NCBI RefSeq assembly: GCF_026013545.1
Contig: NZ_JAPDOG010000003.1
Coordinates: forward strand, 248,001 to 312,000
Origin: Defluviimonas salinarum
GTDB taxonomy: Bacteria > Pseudomonadota > Alphaproteobacteria > Rhodobacterales > Rhodobacteraceae
Length of the DNA: 64,000 bases
Direction: 5' to 3'
Shown: positions 43,941 to 53,134 of the stretch, piece by piece
How positions within the stretch are numbered: the stretch's first letter is position 1
Layout: each line of letters starts with the position of its first letter
Translations under genes and position numbers: made by a program
Notes under the pieces: model-generated
What the model saw: only the letters and a program-made list of their open reading frames with translations
Databases searched by the model: none
Told to the model about the DNA's origin: nothing

Positions 43941-43954
43941 TTGATCGAAATCAA
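43941..43954. promoter_or_regulatory. Perfect FNR/FnrL box between coxB and tldD
   Basis: TTGAT-CGAA-ATCAA matches the FNR consensus TTGAT-N4-ATCAA at all ten fixed bases. It is 20 bp upstream of the tldD start and about 156 bp upstream of coxB. Confidence 0.7.
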
Positions 43955-43974
43955 GGACAGCGACGGAAGTGACA

Positions 43975-45396
43975 ATGTCAGACACCCGGTTTTCCCCGTT
44001 CGAGACCCATCTCGACCCCGACCGCGCGCTGGCGATTCTGCGAGAGGCGACGCAGGGCGCCGAGGATGGCGAGCTCTTCCTCGAACGCCGCCGCTCCGAG
44101 GCCCTGGTCTTCGACGACGGCCGCCTGCGCAACGCGAGCTACGACGCGTCCGAGGGTTTCGGACTGCGCGCGGTGAACGGCGAGGTCGCGGGATACGCTC
44201 ATTCCACCGAGGTTTCCGAATCGGCGCTGAAGCGCGCCGCCGAGACCGCGCGGCTTGCCGTCGGCGACGGCGGCGGCGTGATGGCGCCGCCGCCCGCGGG
44301 CACCAACGTGAAGCTCTACACCGACGCCGACCCGATGGCCGACGCGGGCTTCGGGCTCAAGGTCGAGACCCTGCGCGAGATCGACGCCTTCGCCCGCGCC
44401 CTCGATCCCCGCGTGGTGCAGGTCTCGGCGACGATCGCGGCGTCCTTGCAAGAGGTCTTCATCCTCCGGCCCGAGGGCGGCCTCGTCTTCGACATCCGCC
44501 CGATGACGCGGCTCAACGTCTCGGTCATCGTCGAGGAAAACGGCCGCCGCGAATCCGGCGGCCACGGCAGCGGCGGGCGCTCCGGCCTGACCGGCCTGAT
44601 GACCGCCGAGCACTGGCAGGCGACAGCGCGCGAGGCGCTCCGGATCGCGCTCGTCAACCTGCGCGCGGTGGCAGCGCCGGCCGGCGTGATGGACGTGGCG
44701 CTCGGCGCCGGCTGGCCCGGCATTCTCCTCCACGAGGCGGTCGGCCACGGGCTCGAGGGCGATTTCAACCGCAAGAAGACGTCCGCTTTTGCCGGTCTCA
44801 TGGGGCAGCAGGTGGCCGCGAAGGGCGTGACCGTGCTCGACGACGGCACCATCCCCGACCGCCGCGGCTCGATCAGCGTCGATGACGAGGGCACCCCCTC
44901 GGGCAAGAACGTGCTGATCGAGGACGGCGTGCTCGTGGGCTACATGCAGGACCGCCAGAACGCCCGGCTGATGGGCGTGGCGCCGACCGGCAACGGCCGG
45001 CGCGAGAGCTTCGCCCATATTCCGATGCCGCGGATGACGAACACCTACATGCTCGGCGGCGCGGCCCGCCCCGAAGACGTCGTGGCCGAGGTCACGGACG
45101 GCATCTACGCGGTCGGCTTCGGCGGCGGCCAGGTCGACATCACCAACGGCAAGTTCGTCTTTTCCTGCACCGAGGCCTACCGGGTGAAGAACGGCGTCGT
45201 CGGCGAGCCGGTCAAAGGCGCGACCCTGATCGGCGACGGCGCGACCGCTATGAAGAACATCCGCGCGATCGGCAACGACATGAAGCTCGATCCCGGCGTC
45301 GGCAATTGTGGCAAGGCCGGGCAATGGGTGCCGGTCGGCGTCGGCCAGCCGACGCTCCTGATCGGCGGGCTCACGGTCGGCGGCTCGGCGGCCTGA
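43975..45396 (+). CDS. tldD: Metalloprotease TldD
   Basis: 473 residues. The metal-binding site HEAVGHGLEGD (HExxxH type) is near residue 250, with DDEGTPSGKNVLIEDGVLVGY and NTYMLGG downstream. TldD pairs with TldE/PmbA in a heterodimeric protease acting on peptides and RiPP precursors; no pmbA is in the window. The ATG at 43975 has GGAAG five bases upstream; an in-frame GTG at 43969 is possible. Divergent from coxB with an FNR box in the gap. Confidence 0.93.
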   Translation: MSDTRFSPFETHLDPDRALAILREATQGAEDGELFLERRRSEALVFDDGRLRNASYDASEGFGLRAVNGEVAGYAHSTEVSESALKRAAETARLAVGDGGGVMAPPPAGTNVKLYTDADPMADAGFGLKVETLREIDAFARALDPRVVQVSATIAASLQEVFILRPEGGLVFDIRPMTRLNVSVIVEENGRRESGGHGSGGRSGLTGLMTAEHWQATAREALRIALVNLRAVAAPAGVMDVALGAGWPGILLHEAVGHGLEGDFNRKKTSAFAGLMGQQVAAKGVTVLDDGTIPDRRGSISVDDEGTPSGKNVLIEDGVLVGYMQDRQNARLMGVAPTGNGRRESFAHIPMPRMTNTYMLGGAARPEDVVAEVTDGIYAVGFGGGQVDITNGKFVFSCTEAYRVKNGVVGEPVKGATLIGDGATAMKNIRAIGNDMKLDPGVGNCGKAGQWVPVGVGQPTLLIGGLTVGGSAA

Positions 45397-45406
45397 GCCG
45401 CGCCCG

Positions 45407-45772
45407 TCACTCGAGCTGGACGATCGCCAGCCGCACCTCCTCGTCGCCGAGCACGGCGGTCGTGTGGCCGCTGCCGGCGACGTCCTCCATGCGCCATATG
45501 CCGCCCGGGCCGATCTCCCGGACCTCGCCGTCGCCGGCCTCGACCCTGAGCCTGCCGCTCAGGCAGAACGCGACCTGGCGGCGCGGAGAGCGGTGCTTCG
45601 CCCCGTCCCAGCCGGCCGGAAGCGTCAGGTAGACAAGCGCGCGTGCCACCTCCGCTTCCGACAGAAGGAGCGGCGGAGCCGGCGGCGCGAAGTCGCCCAT
45701 GGCCAGAGCGATTCCGGCATCGCCGAAATGCGACACGCCGTTCTCGTCCTCGGTGAGATGAAGCAGTTGCAT
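45407..45772 (-). CDS. Small cupin-domain protein
   Basis: 121 residues (from the ATG at 45772; 127 from an upstream start). Cupin features: HRSPRRQVAFCLSGRLRVEA (first motif), GDGEVREIGPGGIWRMEDVA and GSGHTTAVLGDEEVRLAI (second motif). Metal-binding His is reduced to H in GHTT. Single-domain cupins may bind ligands or act as dioxygenases or anti-sigma sensors; function unknown. It converges with tldD. Confidence 0.8.
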   Translation of the reverse strand: MQLLHLTEDENGVSHFGDAGIALAMGDFAPPAPPLLLSEAEVARALVYLTLPAGWDGAKHRSPRRQVAFCLSGRLRVEAGDGEVREIGPGGIWRMEDVAGSGHTTAVLGDEEVRLAIVQLE

Positions 45773-45855
45773 CGTGAAACCCTTTCCCAATGCGTGATCG
45801 TATCGGCCCGCTCTAGGAGAACTTTTTTCGCATCTTCCGCAAATCGTCGCGAATC

Positions 45856-45870
45856 GTAACCGATGATTAA
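45856..45870. promoter_or_regulatory. CtrA-like box upstream of dprA
   Basis: GTAA-CCGATGA-TTAA followed by CC; seven of eight fixed bases of TTAA-N7-TTAA. TTGAGC (45873-45878) directly follows and could be a -35 element. It lies about 55-70 bp upstream of the dprA start. Confidence 0.5.
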
Positions 45871-45925
45871 CCTTGAGCCCGCATAGTGGCCTTGCGAATG
45901 AGGCGAAGGCACGAGGGATAAAGGT

Positions 45926-47050
45926 TTGTTATCTTACCCCACCCCCTTCACCCCACCCACCAAGGAAGACGACAGGCTGTCGTGGCTCCGCCTCATTCGC
46001 TCCCGCCGGGTCGGCGCCGTGACCTTCTGGCGGCTGATCGGCGAATACGGCTCCGCCGAGGCGGCCCTCCACGCCCTGCCCGGGATCGCTAAGGCGGCGG
46101 GCGTCCAGGGCTACGAACCCTGCCCCGAACCCGTCATCCTCAAGGAATATCAGGCCGGCACGGCCGCCGGCGCGCGGCTCCTCTGCCGCCACGACCCCGC
46201 CTATCCCCCCGCCCTCGCCGAGCTTGCCGACGCGCCTCCGGTGCTGTGGTGCCTCGGCGACCCCGCGCTTCTCTCCCGCCCGATGGTGGCACTCGTCGGC
46301 GCCCGCAACGCGTCCTCTCTCGGGCTGCGGATGGCGCGGAAGCTCGCCGAGGGGCTTGGCGCGGCAGGCGTCACCGTCGTCTCCGGCCTTGCCCGCGGCG
46401 TCGACACCGCTGCCCATGCGGCGGCGCTGCCCACGGGCACCGTCGCGGTGATGGCGGGCGGCGTCGACGCGACCTACCCGGCCGAAAACGCCGCCCTCGC
46501 CTCCGAGATTGCACTCAGGGGCCTGCGGCTCTCCGAACAGCCCATCGGGCTCGAACCGCAGGCCCGGCACTTTCCCCTGCGCAACCGCATCATTTCCGGC
46601 CTCGCCCGTGCCGTGGTGGTGGTGGAAGCCGCGGCGCGCTCGGGCAGCCTGATCACCGCCCGGCTGGCGCTCGACCAGGGCCGCGACGTGCTCGCCGTGC
46701 CGGGCCATCCCTTCGACGGCCGCGCCGCGGGCTGCAACCTGCTGCTCCGCGACGGCGCGACACTGGTGCGCGGCGCCGAGGACGTGCTCGCCGCGCTGGC
46801 CCCCGTCACCGCCGCCCCCGAACACGCCGCCGCACGCGCGCCCGAACCGGAGCCGCAGCGCACATGGCGCGACATGGCGACGCTCCACCGCCAGATCCTC
46901 GACCGCCTCGGGCCGAGCCCGATGGCCGAGGACCAGCTCATCCGCGACCTCGCCCTGCCGAGCGCCACCATCGCCCCCGAACTCCTGACTCTGGAACTCG
47001 AAGGCCGCATCCAGCGCCAGCCCGGCGGCCTCCTGTCGCGCCTCGACTGA
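45926..47050 (+). CDS. dprA: DNA-processing protein DprA
   Basis: 374 residues. The Rossmann-like DprA core is complete: VALVGARNASSLGLRMARKL, VVSGLARGVDTAAHAAAL and RNRIISGLARAVVVVEAA, with a C-terminal winged helix (LHRQILDRLGPSPMAEDQLI). DprA loads RecA on incoming single-stranded DNA in transformation and in gene-transfer-agent reception. The start is a TTG at 45926 with GAGGG upstream. A CtrA-like box precedes it; CtrA control of dprA is known in Rhodobacter capsulatus. Repeat copy B follows. Confidence 0.93.
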   Translation: MLSYPTPFTPPTKEDDRLSWLRLIRSRRVGAVTFWRLIGEYGSAEAALHALPGIAKAAGVQGYEPCPEPVILKEYQAGTAAGARLLCRHDPAYPPALAELADAPPVLWCLGDPALLSRPMVALVGARNASSLGLRMARKLAEGLGAAGVTVVSGLARGVDTAAHAAALPTGTVAVMAGGVDATYPAENAALASEIALRGLRLSEQPIGLEPQARHFPLRNRIISGLARAVVVVEAAARSGSLITARLALDQGRDVLAVPGHPFDGRAAGCNLLLRDGATLVRGAEDVLAALAPVTAAPEHAAARAPEPEPQRTWRDMATLHRQILDRLGPSPMAEDQLIRDLALPSATIAPELLTLELEGRIQRQPGGLLSRLD

Positions 47051-47072
47051 ACCGCCGCATCCGCCCCGCACC

Positions 47073-47139
47073 CTTCATCTTGCCAAAAATACCCCGGGGG
47101 AGCCCCGGACCTGGTCCGGGGCGGGGGCAGCGCCCCCGA
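47073..47139 (+). repeat. Dispersed intergenic hairpin repeat, copy B
   Basis: Starts CTTCATCTTGCC, then AAAAATACCCCGGGGG, and holds two stems: CCCCGGACC/GGTCCGGGG (47103-47121) and CGGGGGC-AGC-GCCCCCG (47122-47138). It is 22 bp after the dprA stop and probably terminates it. Confidence 0.7.
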
Positions 47140-47251
47140 CGCCCTCCCCACCCCCGGCGCAGCGCCGCCAAGCGGCCGGTCATTGACAAGCCCCGCCCTT
47201 GCCGCCCATGTAACGCGCCCAGAGCAGACAATCCGTTTACAAGAGGAAGTC

Positions 47252-49840
47252 ATGGCCGTCGTCGTCGTAGAATCCCCCGCCAAGGCCAAGACAATCAACA
47301 AGTATCTCGGTTCCGACTACACCGTTCTCGCTTCCTATGGCCATGTCCGCGACCTGCCGCCAAAGGACGGATCGGTCGATCCCGACGAGGGATTCGACAT
47401 GAAATGGGAGGTCGCGAGCGACAGCCGGAAACATGTCCGCGCCATCGCCGAGGCGCTGAAATCCGACGACACGCTGATCCTCGCCACCGACCCCGACCGC
47501 GAGGGCGAAGCGATCTCGTGGCACCTGAAGGAGGCGCTCGCCTCGAGCCTCAAGAAGGGCAAGACCGTCCGCCGCGTCACCTTCAACGCGATCACCAAGG
47601 CCGCCGTGACCGAGGCGATGGCCAAGCCGCGCGATGTCGACGGGGCGCTGGTCGAGGCCTATCTCGCCCGCCGCGCGCTCGACTACCTCGTCGGCTTCAA
47701 CCTCTCGCCCGTGCTCTGGCGCAAGCTCCCCGGCGCTAAGTCGGCCGGCCGCGTCCAGTCGGTGTGCCTCCGCCTCATCGTCGAGCGCGAGCTCGAGATC
47801 GAAGCCTTCAAGGCGCGCGAATACTGGACCGTCACCGCGACGCTCGCCACCCCGCGCGGGCAGGAGTTCCAGGCCCGCCTGACCGTCCTCGGCGGCAAGA
47901 AGCTCGACAAGTTCGACCTCGCCAACGAGACCGCCGCCGAGCTTGCCGTGCAGGCGATCACCTCGCGCGACCTCACGGTGAAATCGGTGGAGGCGAAACC
48001 CGCGAGCCGCAATCCCTACGCACCCTTCATGACCTCGACCCTGCAGCAGGAGGCCTCCCGCAAGTTCGGCATGGGCGCCAAGGCGACGATGGCCGCCGCG
48101 CAGCGGCTCTACGAGGCCGGCCACATCACCTACATGCGGACCGACGGCATCGACATGGCGCCCGAGGCGGTGATGGCCGCGCGCGACGAGATCAAGCGTC
48201 GCTTCGGCGCGGATTACGTCCCCGACAGCCCGCGGATGTACAAGAACAAGGCCAAGAACGCGCAGGAAGCGCATGAATGCATCCGGCCGACCGACATGGG
48301 CCTCTCGCCCGACAAGCTCAAGGTCGAGGGCGAGCAGAGGAAGCTCTACGACCTGATCTGGAAGCGCACCATCGCGAGCCAGATGGCCGCCGCCCGGCTC
48401 GAACGCACCACCGTCGACGTCGCCAGCCAGGACGGCGAGGTCGTGCTGCGCGCCACCGGCCAGGTCGTGAAATTCGACGGCTTCCTCAAGGTCTATGACG
48501 AGGGCCGCGACGAGGAGGGCGACGAGGACGGCGCCCGCCTGCCGCAGATCATGGAAGGTGAGAAGGCCGACAAACGCAGCATCGCCCCCGAGCAGCATTT
48601 CACCCAGCCGCCGCCGCGCTACACGGAGGCCACGCTCGTCAAAAGGATGGAGGAGCTTGGCATCGGCCGGCCCTCCACCTATGCCTCGATCGTCACCACG
48701 ATCCAGGACCGCGACTATGTGCGGAAAGACAAGAACCGGCTCATCCCCGAGGACAAGGGCCGGCTCGTCACCGCGTTCCTGACGAACTTCTTCCGCCGCT
48801 ACGTCGAATACGACTTCACCGCCGATCTCGAGAACGAGCTTGACGAGATCTCGGCCGGAGACCGCGATTACAAGGAGGTGCTTGCCCGCTTCTGGCGCGA
48901 CTTCACCGCCGCCATCGCAGAGACCGCCGATCTCAGGATCGGCGAGGTGCTCGAGAAGATCGACGAGTTCCTCGCCCCGCATCTCTATCCCCCGCGCGCC
49001 GATGGATCGGACCCGCGCGTCTGCCCGACCTGCGGCGAGGGGCGGCTCAACCTCAAGACCGCGCGCTCCGGCGGCGCCTTCATCGGCTGCTCGAACTACC
49101 CGAACTGCCGCTACACCCGCGCGCTTTCGGCGGTGAACGGCGAGGCCGAGGCGGGCGGCGACCGGGTACTCGGCGAGGACGTGAACGGCGAACCGGTCTC
49201 GCTCCGCACCGGCCGCTTCGGACCTTATGTCCAGCGCGGCGAGGCGACCGAGGAGACACCGAAACCGCCGCGCGCGAGCCTGCCGAAGGGCTGGTCGGCC
49301 GAAACGCTCGACCTCGAGCGGGCGCTGATGCTTCTTGACCTGCCGCGCCCGATCGGACCGCATCCCGAGGACGGCGAACTGGTCGAGGCCGGGATCGGCC
49401 GCTACGGGCCTTACGTCAAGCACGGCAAGGTCTATGCCAACCTGCCCGATGTCGAGGAGGTCTTCACCGTCGGCATGAACCGCGCGGTGGAAGTTCTGGC
49501 CCAGAAGGCCAGCCGCGGCCGCGGAAGCTCCGCCCCCGCCCCGCTGCGCGAGCTTGGCGACCACCCCGACGGCGGCGCGATCCAGGTCATGTCGGGCCGC
49601 TACGGGCCTTACGTGAAATGGGAGAAGGTCAACGCCACCCTGCCGAAGGAGATGGTGCCTGAAGCCGTCACCTTCGACGAGGCGCTAGCGCTGATCGCCG
49701 AGAAGGCCGCCAAGAAGGGCGGCGGGCGCAAGAAGGCGGCACCGAAGAAGGCGGCGACGGCGCGAAAAGCACCCGCGAAGAAGTCCTCCGCCAAGGCGAC
49801 GACCACGAAGAAGAAGGCGGGCGCGGCGAAAGCCGGCTGA
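47252..49840 (+). CDS. topA: DNA topoisomerase I
   Basis: 862 residues. TOPRIM domain at the N-terminus (VVVESPAKAKTINKYLG, then DPDREGEAISWHL), active-site Tyr in TYMRTDGID near residue 300, and a central GRPSTYASIV. One Cys4 zinc element remains (CPTCGEGRLNLK...GCSNYPNCRY), then topo-C repeats of the GRYGPYVK type and a Lys/Ala-rich tail of about 45 residues. It relaxes negative supercoils. AGAGGAAG precedes the chosen ATG. Confidence 0.96.
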   Translation: MAVVVVESPAKAKTINKYLGSDYTVLASYGHVRDLPPKDGSVDPDEGFDMKWEVASDSRKHVRAIAEALKSDDTLILATDPDREGEAISWHLKEALASSLKKGKTVRRVTFNAITKAAVTEAMAKPRDVDGALVEAYLARRALDYLVGFNLSPVLWRKLPGAKSAGRVQSVCLRLIVERELEIEAFKAREYWTVTATLATPRGQEFQARLTVLGGKKLDKFDLANETAAELAVQAITSRDLTVKSVEAKPASRNPYAPFMTSTLQQEASRKFGMGAKATMAAAQRLYEAGHITYMRTDGIDMAPEAVMAARDEIKRRFGADYVPDSPRMYKNKAKNAQEAHECIRPTDMGLSPDKLKVEGEQRKLYDLIWKRTIASQMAAARLERTTVDVASQDGEVVLRATGQVVKFDGFLKVYDEGRDEEGDEDGARLPQIMEGEKADKRSIAPEQHFTQPPPRYTEATLVKRMEELGIGRPSTYASIVTTIQDRDYVRKDKNRLIPEDKGRLVTAFLTNFFRRYVEYDFTADLENELDEISAGDRDYKEVLARFWRDFTAAIAETADLRIGEVLEKIDEFLAPHLYPPRADGSDPRVCPTCGEGRLNLKTARSGGAFIGCSNYPNCRYTRALSAVNGEAEAGGDRVLGEDVNGEPVSLRTGRFGPYVQRGEATEETPKPPRASLPKGWSAETLDLERALMLLDLPRPIGPHPEDGELVEAGIGRYGPYVKHGKVYANLPDVEEVFTVGMNRAVEVLAQKASRGRGSSAPAPLRELGDHPDGGAIQVMSGRYGPYVKWEKVNATLPKEMVPEAVTFDEALALIAEKAAKKGGGRKKAAPKKAATARKAPAKKSSAKATTTKKKAGAAKAG

Positions 49841-49978
49841 GGCCCGGCTCGCGCCGTCCGCGCCACCGCGCGTCCGGGCGACCGGCGACCCCGTATCGAT
49901 TCAAGACTATGTGATTTGTCGAACCTGCCCGGCTCTGGCACCAAGTCGCCGGAGCAGGCCATCGGGAAAGACAAACAC

Positions 49979-50533
49979 ATGACAACAAAGACGATTTCGC
50001 GGCGCCAGCTTCTCGGTTGCGCTGGCGCCGCCCTGATCGTTCCGGCCGTGGCAAGAGCCGAGCCGGACAGCGCCCGGCGCAACGTCTCGAGCTTCGTGCG
50101 GCAGGACTGGCGCGACCATTTCGACGATCTTGGGAAAGCGATCATCGTCGCCGACACGGTCTCCCGCAGCCTCCACTTCTGGAGCGGGGACGGCACCGAT
50201 TACCGGATCTATCCGACCTCGGTCCCGCGCAGCGACGAACTGACGCGGCGCGGCTACACGAAGATCGTGCGCAAAAAGGTCGGCCCGGACTGGACCCCGA
50301 CGCCTTCGCAACTCGAACGGTTCCCCGACTGGCGCTACATGCCGCCGGGGCCGGAAAACCCGCTGGGCACGCACGCGATGTATCTCGACTGGCCCGCCTA
50401 TCTGATCCATGGTACGCACGACACCCGCAAGATCGGCCGGCGATCGTCAGACGGTTGCATCGGGCTTTACAACCCGAGCATCGCCGAACTGTTCGAGATC
50501 ACGCCGGTCGGAACCCAGGTGCGTCTGATCTGA
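49979..50533 (+). CDS. L,D-transpeptidase (YkuD family), Tat-type signal
   Basis: 184 residues. The N-terminus SRRQLLGCAGAALIVPAVARA looks like a Tat signal, so the enzyme would be exported folded. The YkuD catalytic region is HGTHDTRKIGRRSSDGCIGL, with the catalytic Cys in SDGC and the His upstream. It makes 3-3 peptidoglycan cross-links or attaches proteins to peptidoglycan in the periplasm. The ATG at 49979 is preferred over 49916 because the twin-Arg motif then sits at the expected distance. Confidence 0.9.
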   Translation: MTTKTISRRQLLGCAGAALIVPAVARAEPDSARRNVSSFVRQDWRDHFDDLGKAIIVADTVSRSLHFWSGDGTDYRIYPTSVPRSDELTRRGYTKIVRKKVGPDWTPTPSQLERFPDWRYMPPGPENPLGTHAMYLDWPAYLIHGTHDTRKIGRRSSDGCIGLYNPSIAELFEITPVGTQVRLI

Positions 50534-50644
50534 GCAATCCGGCGCGGCCAGATCCGCCGCTTCTGCGCCCTTGCTGCGGCGCGGCGATTGACAGCGCCGC
50601 GCCCGCGCGCCACAACTTCGGCAACGAAAGTTCGGGGAGCGACC

Positions 50645-51349
50645 ATGAAGAAAGTCTATGGCACAGCGAAGGAGGCCCTCGACGGGCTTCTCTTCGACGG
50701 CATGTTCATCGCGTCGGGCGGCTTCGGCCTCTGCGGCATTCCGGAGCTTCTGATCGACGCGCTGGTCGAGAGCGGCGTGAAGGACATCACCATCGCCTCG
50801 AACAACTGTGGCGTGGACGGCTTCGGGCTCGGCAAGCTGCTCGAGACGCGGCAGATCAGGAAGATGATCTCGTCCTATGTGGGCGAGAACGCGGAGTTCA
50901 TGCGCCAGTACCTCTCGGGCGAGCTGGAGCTGGAGTTCAACCCGCAAGGCACGCTCGCCGAGCGCATGCGCGCGGGCGGCGCGGGCATTCCGGGCTTCTA
51001 CACCAAGACCGGCGTCGGCACCGTGATCGCCGAGGGCAAGGAGCACAAGGACTTCGACGGCCAGACCTACATCCTCGAGAAGGGCATCGTCGCCGACCTC
51101 TCGATCGTCAAGGCCTGGAAGGCCGACGACACCGGCAACCTCGTCTTCAGGAAGACCGCGCGCAACTTCAACCCGCCGGCGGCGACCTGCGGAAAGATCT
51201 GCGTCGCCGAGGTGGAGGAGATCGTGCCGCGCGGCTCGCTCGACCCCGACTGCATCCACCTGCCGGGCATCTATGTGCACCGGATCATCCAGGGCGAGCA
51301 CGAGAAACGCATTGAACAGCGCACCGTGCGCAAACGGGAGGCCGTGTGA
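50645..51349 (+). CDS. 3-oxoacid CoA-transferase subunit A
   Basis: 234 residues of CoA-transferase family I, alpha type. Visible: [41 protein letters not shown] and the C-terminal [17 protein letters not shown]. With subunit B it moves CoA from succinyl-CoA to acetoacetate or a similar acid, allowing ketone-body or PHB-derived acid use. The ATG at 50645 gives the family N-terminus. Its stop overlaps the subunit B ATG (TGATG). Confidence 0.92.
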   Translation: MKKVYGTAKEALDGLLFDGMFIASGGFGLCGIPELLIDALVESGVKDITIASNNCGVDGFGLGKLLETRQIRKMISSYVGENAEFMRQYLSGELELEFNPQGTLAERMRAGGAGIPGFYTKTGVGTVIAEGKEHKDFDGQTYILEKGIVADLSIVKAWKADDTGNLVFRKTARNFNPPAATCGKICVAEVEEIVPRGSLDPDCIHLPGIYVHRIIQGEHEKRIEQRTVRKREAV

Positions 51350-51978
51350 TGGCTTGGGACCGCAACCAGATGGCCGCCCGGGCGGCGCAGGAGCTGCAGG
51401 ACGGCTGGTACGTCAACCTCGGCATCGGCATTCCGACGCTGGTGTCGAACTACATCCCCGAAGGCGTCGAGGTGACGCTGCAATCGGAGAACGGCATGCT
51501 CGGCATGGGCCCCTTTCCTTTCGAGGGCGAGGAGGATCCCGACCTGATCAATGCCGGCAAGCAGACGATCACCGAGCTCGCCCGCACCTCCTATTTCGAC
51601 AGCGCCCAGAGCTTCGCGATGATCCGCGGCGGCAAGATCGCGATGGCGATCCTCGGCGCGATGGAAGTGGCCGAGAACGGCGATCTCGCGAACTGGATGA
51701 TCCCCGGCAAGCTCGTGAAGGGCATGGGCGGGGCGATGGACCTCGTCGCGGGCGTCGGTCGCGTCGTCGTGGTGATGGACCACACCTCCAAGCACGGCGA
51801 ATCGAAGGTGCTGAAGGCATGCACCCTGCCCCTGACGGGCAAGGGCGTCGTGGACCGGATCATCACCAATCTCGGCGTTCTCGACGTCGTTCCCGGTGGT
51901 CTGAAGATCGTCGAGATGGCCGATGGCGTGAGCGAGGCTGACCTGCGCGCCGCGACCGAGGCGACCATCGTCGGCTGA
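51349..51978 (+). CDS. 3-oxoacid CoA-transferase subunit B
   Basis: 209 residues of CoA-transferase family I, beta type. The catalytic Glu is in LQSENGMLGMGPFP, with GWYVNLGIGIPTLVSNYIP before it and MDHTSKHGESKVLKACTLPL after. It forms the glutamyl-CoA intermediate. Coupled to subunit A by a 1-bp overlap. A strong hairpin follows. Confidence 0.93.
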   Translation: MAWDRNQMAARAAQELQDGWYVNLGIGIPTLVSNYIPEGVEVTLQSENGMLGMGPFPFEGEEDPDLINAGKQTITELARTSYFDSAQSFAMIRGGKIAMAILGAMEVAENGDLANWMIPGKLVKGMGGAMDLVAGVGRVVVVMDHTSKHGESKVLKACTLPLTGKGVVDRIITNLGVLDVVPGGLKIVEMADGVSEADLRAATEATIVG

Positions 51979-51989
51979 GCCCTCATCGC

Positions 51990-52014
51990 ACGGCCGGGCG
52001 CAAGGCCCGGCCGT
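51990..52014. terminator. Bidirectional terminator between scoB and meaB
   Basis: ACGGCCGGGC (51990-51999), loop GCAAG, GCCCGGCCGT (52005-52014): a perfect 10-bp stem between converging genes. Confidence 0.65.
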
Positions 52015-52023
52015 CCGGTTCCG

Positions 52024-53010
52024 TCAGTCCTCCGCCCGGCCCGCGAGGGCCGCGAGCATCGCCTCGGCGGCCTTTGCGGGTGTCGCACGGCCCTCCTCGA
52101 CGGCGCGGCCAAGCTCGGCCATCCGCCCCCGCGCAGCGGGATCGGCGGTCAGCCGCGCAAGAAGCCCCTGCTGCACCTCCTCCTCGAACCAGTGCCGGGC
52201 CTGCTCGGCGCGACGGCGGTCGAAATGGCCATGCAGGCGCCGCCATTCGACGAGCACCTGCATCTCGTCCCAGGCGGCCTCCAGCCCCTCCTCCTCCATC
52301 GCCGAGACGCACATCGCCTTTGGGAAGCCCTCCGGGTCGCGGGCCCGCTTGCGCATGAGCCGGAGCGCCCCGGCATAATCCGCGCAGGTCCGCCGCGCCG
52401 CCGATTTCAGCTCGCCATCGGCCTTGTTCACGAGGATGAGGTCGGCCATCTCCATGATCCCGCGCTTCACGCCCTGCAACTCGTCGCCACCCGCGGGGGC
52501 GAGGAGAAGGATGAAGAGATCGGCCATCTCCGCGACCAGCGTCTCGGACTGGCCGACGCCCACGGTCTCGATCAGCACCACATCGAAGCCCGCCGCCTCG
52601 CAGAGCGCGGCCGCCTCGCGGGTGCGCCGGGCGACGCCGCCGAGATGGGTCTGGCTCGGCGAGGGCCGGATGAAGGCAAGGGGATCGCGCGACAGCCGCT
52701 CCATCCGCGTCTTGTCGCCGAGGATCGAGCCGCCGGAGCGCGACGACGAGGGATCGACCGCCAGAACCGCGACCTTGAGCCCCTGCCCGGTCAGCATCGT
52801 GCCGAACGCCTCGATGAAGCTCGACTTGCCGACGCCCGGCGTGCCCGAAAGCCCGATCCGGAGCGCCTGCCGCCCGCCGCCGAGCGCGTCCAGAAGTGCG
52901 GCCGCCGCGGCGCGGTGATCGGCGCGGCCGCTCTCCACCAGCGTGATCGCGCGCGCCAGCGCCCTCCGGTCGCCCTGGGCCAGCCGGCCCGCAAGTTCGG
53001 TAATGTCCAT
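52024..53010 (-). CDS. meaB: Methylmalonyl-CoA mutase-associated GTPase MeaB/ArgK
   Basis: 328 residues of the G3E GTPase family. Walker A GTPGVGKSS, DPSSSRSGGSILGDKTRM, ETVGVGQSE and the base motif NKAD are all present. It guards cobalamin loading and integrity of methylmalonyl-CoA mutase, or of a related mutase such as ethylmalonyl-CoA mutase. No mutase gene is adjacent. The ATG at 53010 gives the usual short N-terminal helix. Confidence 0.93.
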   Translation of the reverse strand: MDITELAGRLAQGDRRALARAITLVESGRADHRAAAAALLDALGGGRQALRIGLSGTPGVGKSSFIEAFGTMLTGQGLKVAVLAVDPSSSRSGGSILGDKTRMERLSRDPLAFIRPSPSQTHLGGVARRTREAAALCEAAGFDVVLIETVGVGQSETLVAEMADLFILLLAPAGGDELQGVKRGIMEMADLILVNKADGELKSAARRTCADYAGALRLMRKRARDPEGFPKAMCVSAMEEEGLEAAWDEMQVLVEWRRLHGHFDRRRAEQARHWFEEEVQQGLLARLTADPAARGRMAELGRAVEEGRATPAKAAEAMLAALAGRAED

Positions 53011-53134
53011 GTTACGGTTCCGGCGGCCTTTTGCTGATCCAACGCGGTCGTGAATTGACCTCTCGGTGGTTTTCTTGCCTGCTTGGCGGCGCCGATGTCC
53101 AGTGGCTCGGCGCGAAAAAACGACGAGCGGTGCC

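Noticed and set aside
47237-49564. 775-codon frame antisense to topA
   Set aside because: topA signatures are complete on the plus strand; this is a codon-bias shadow.
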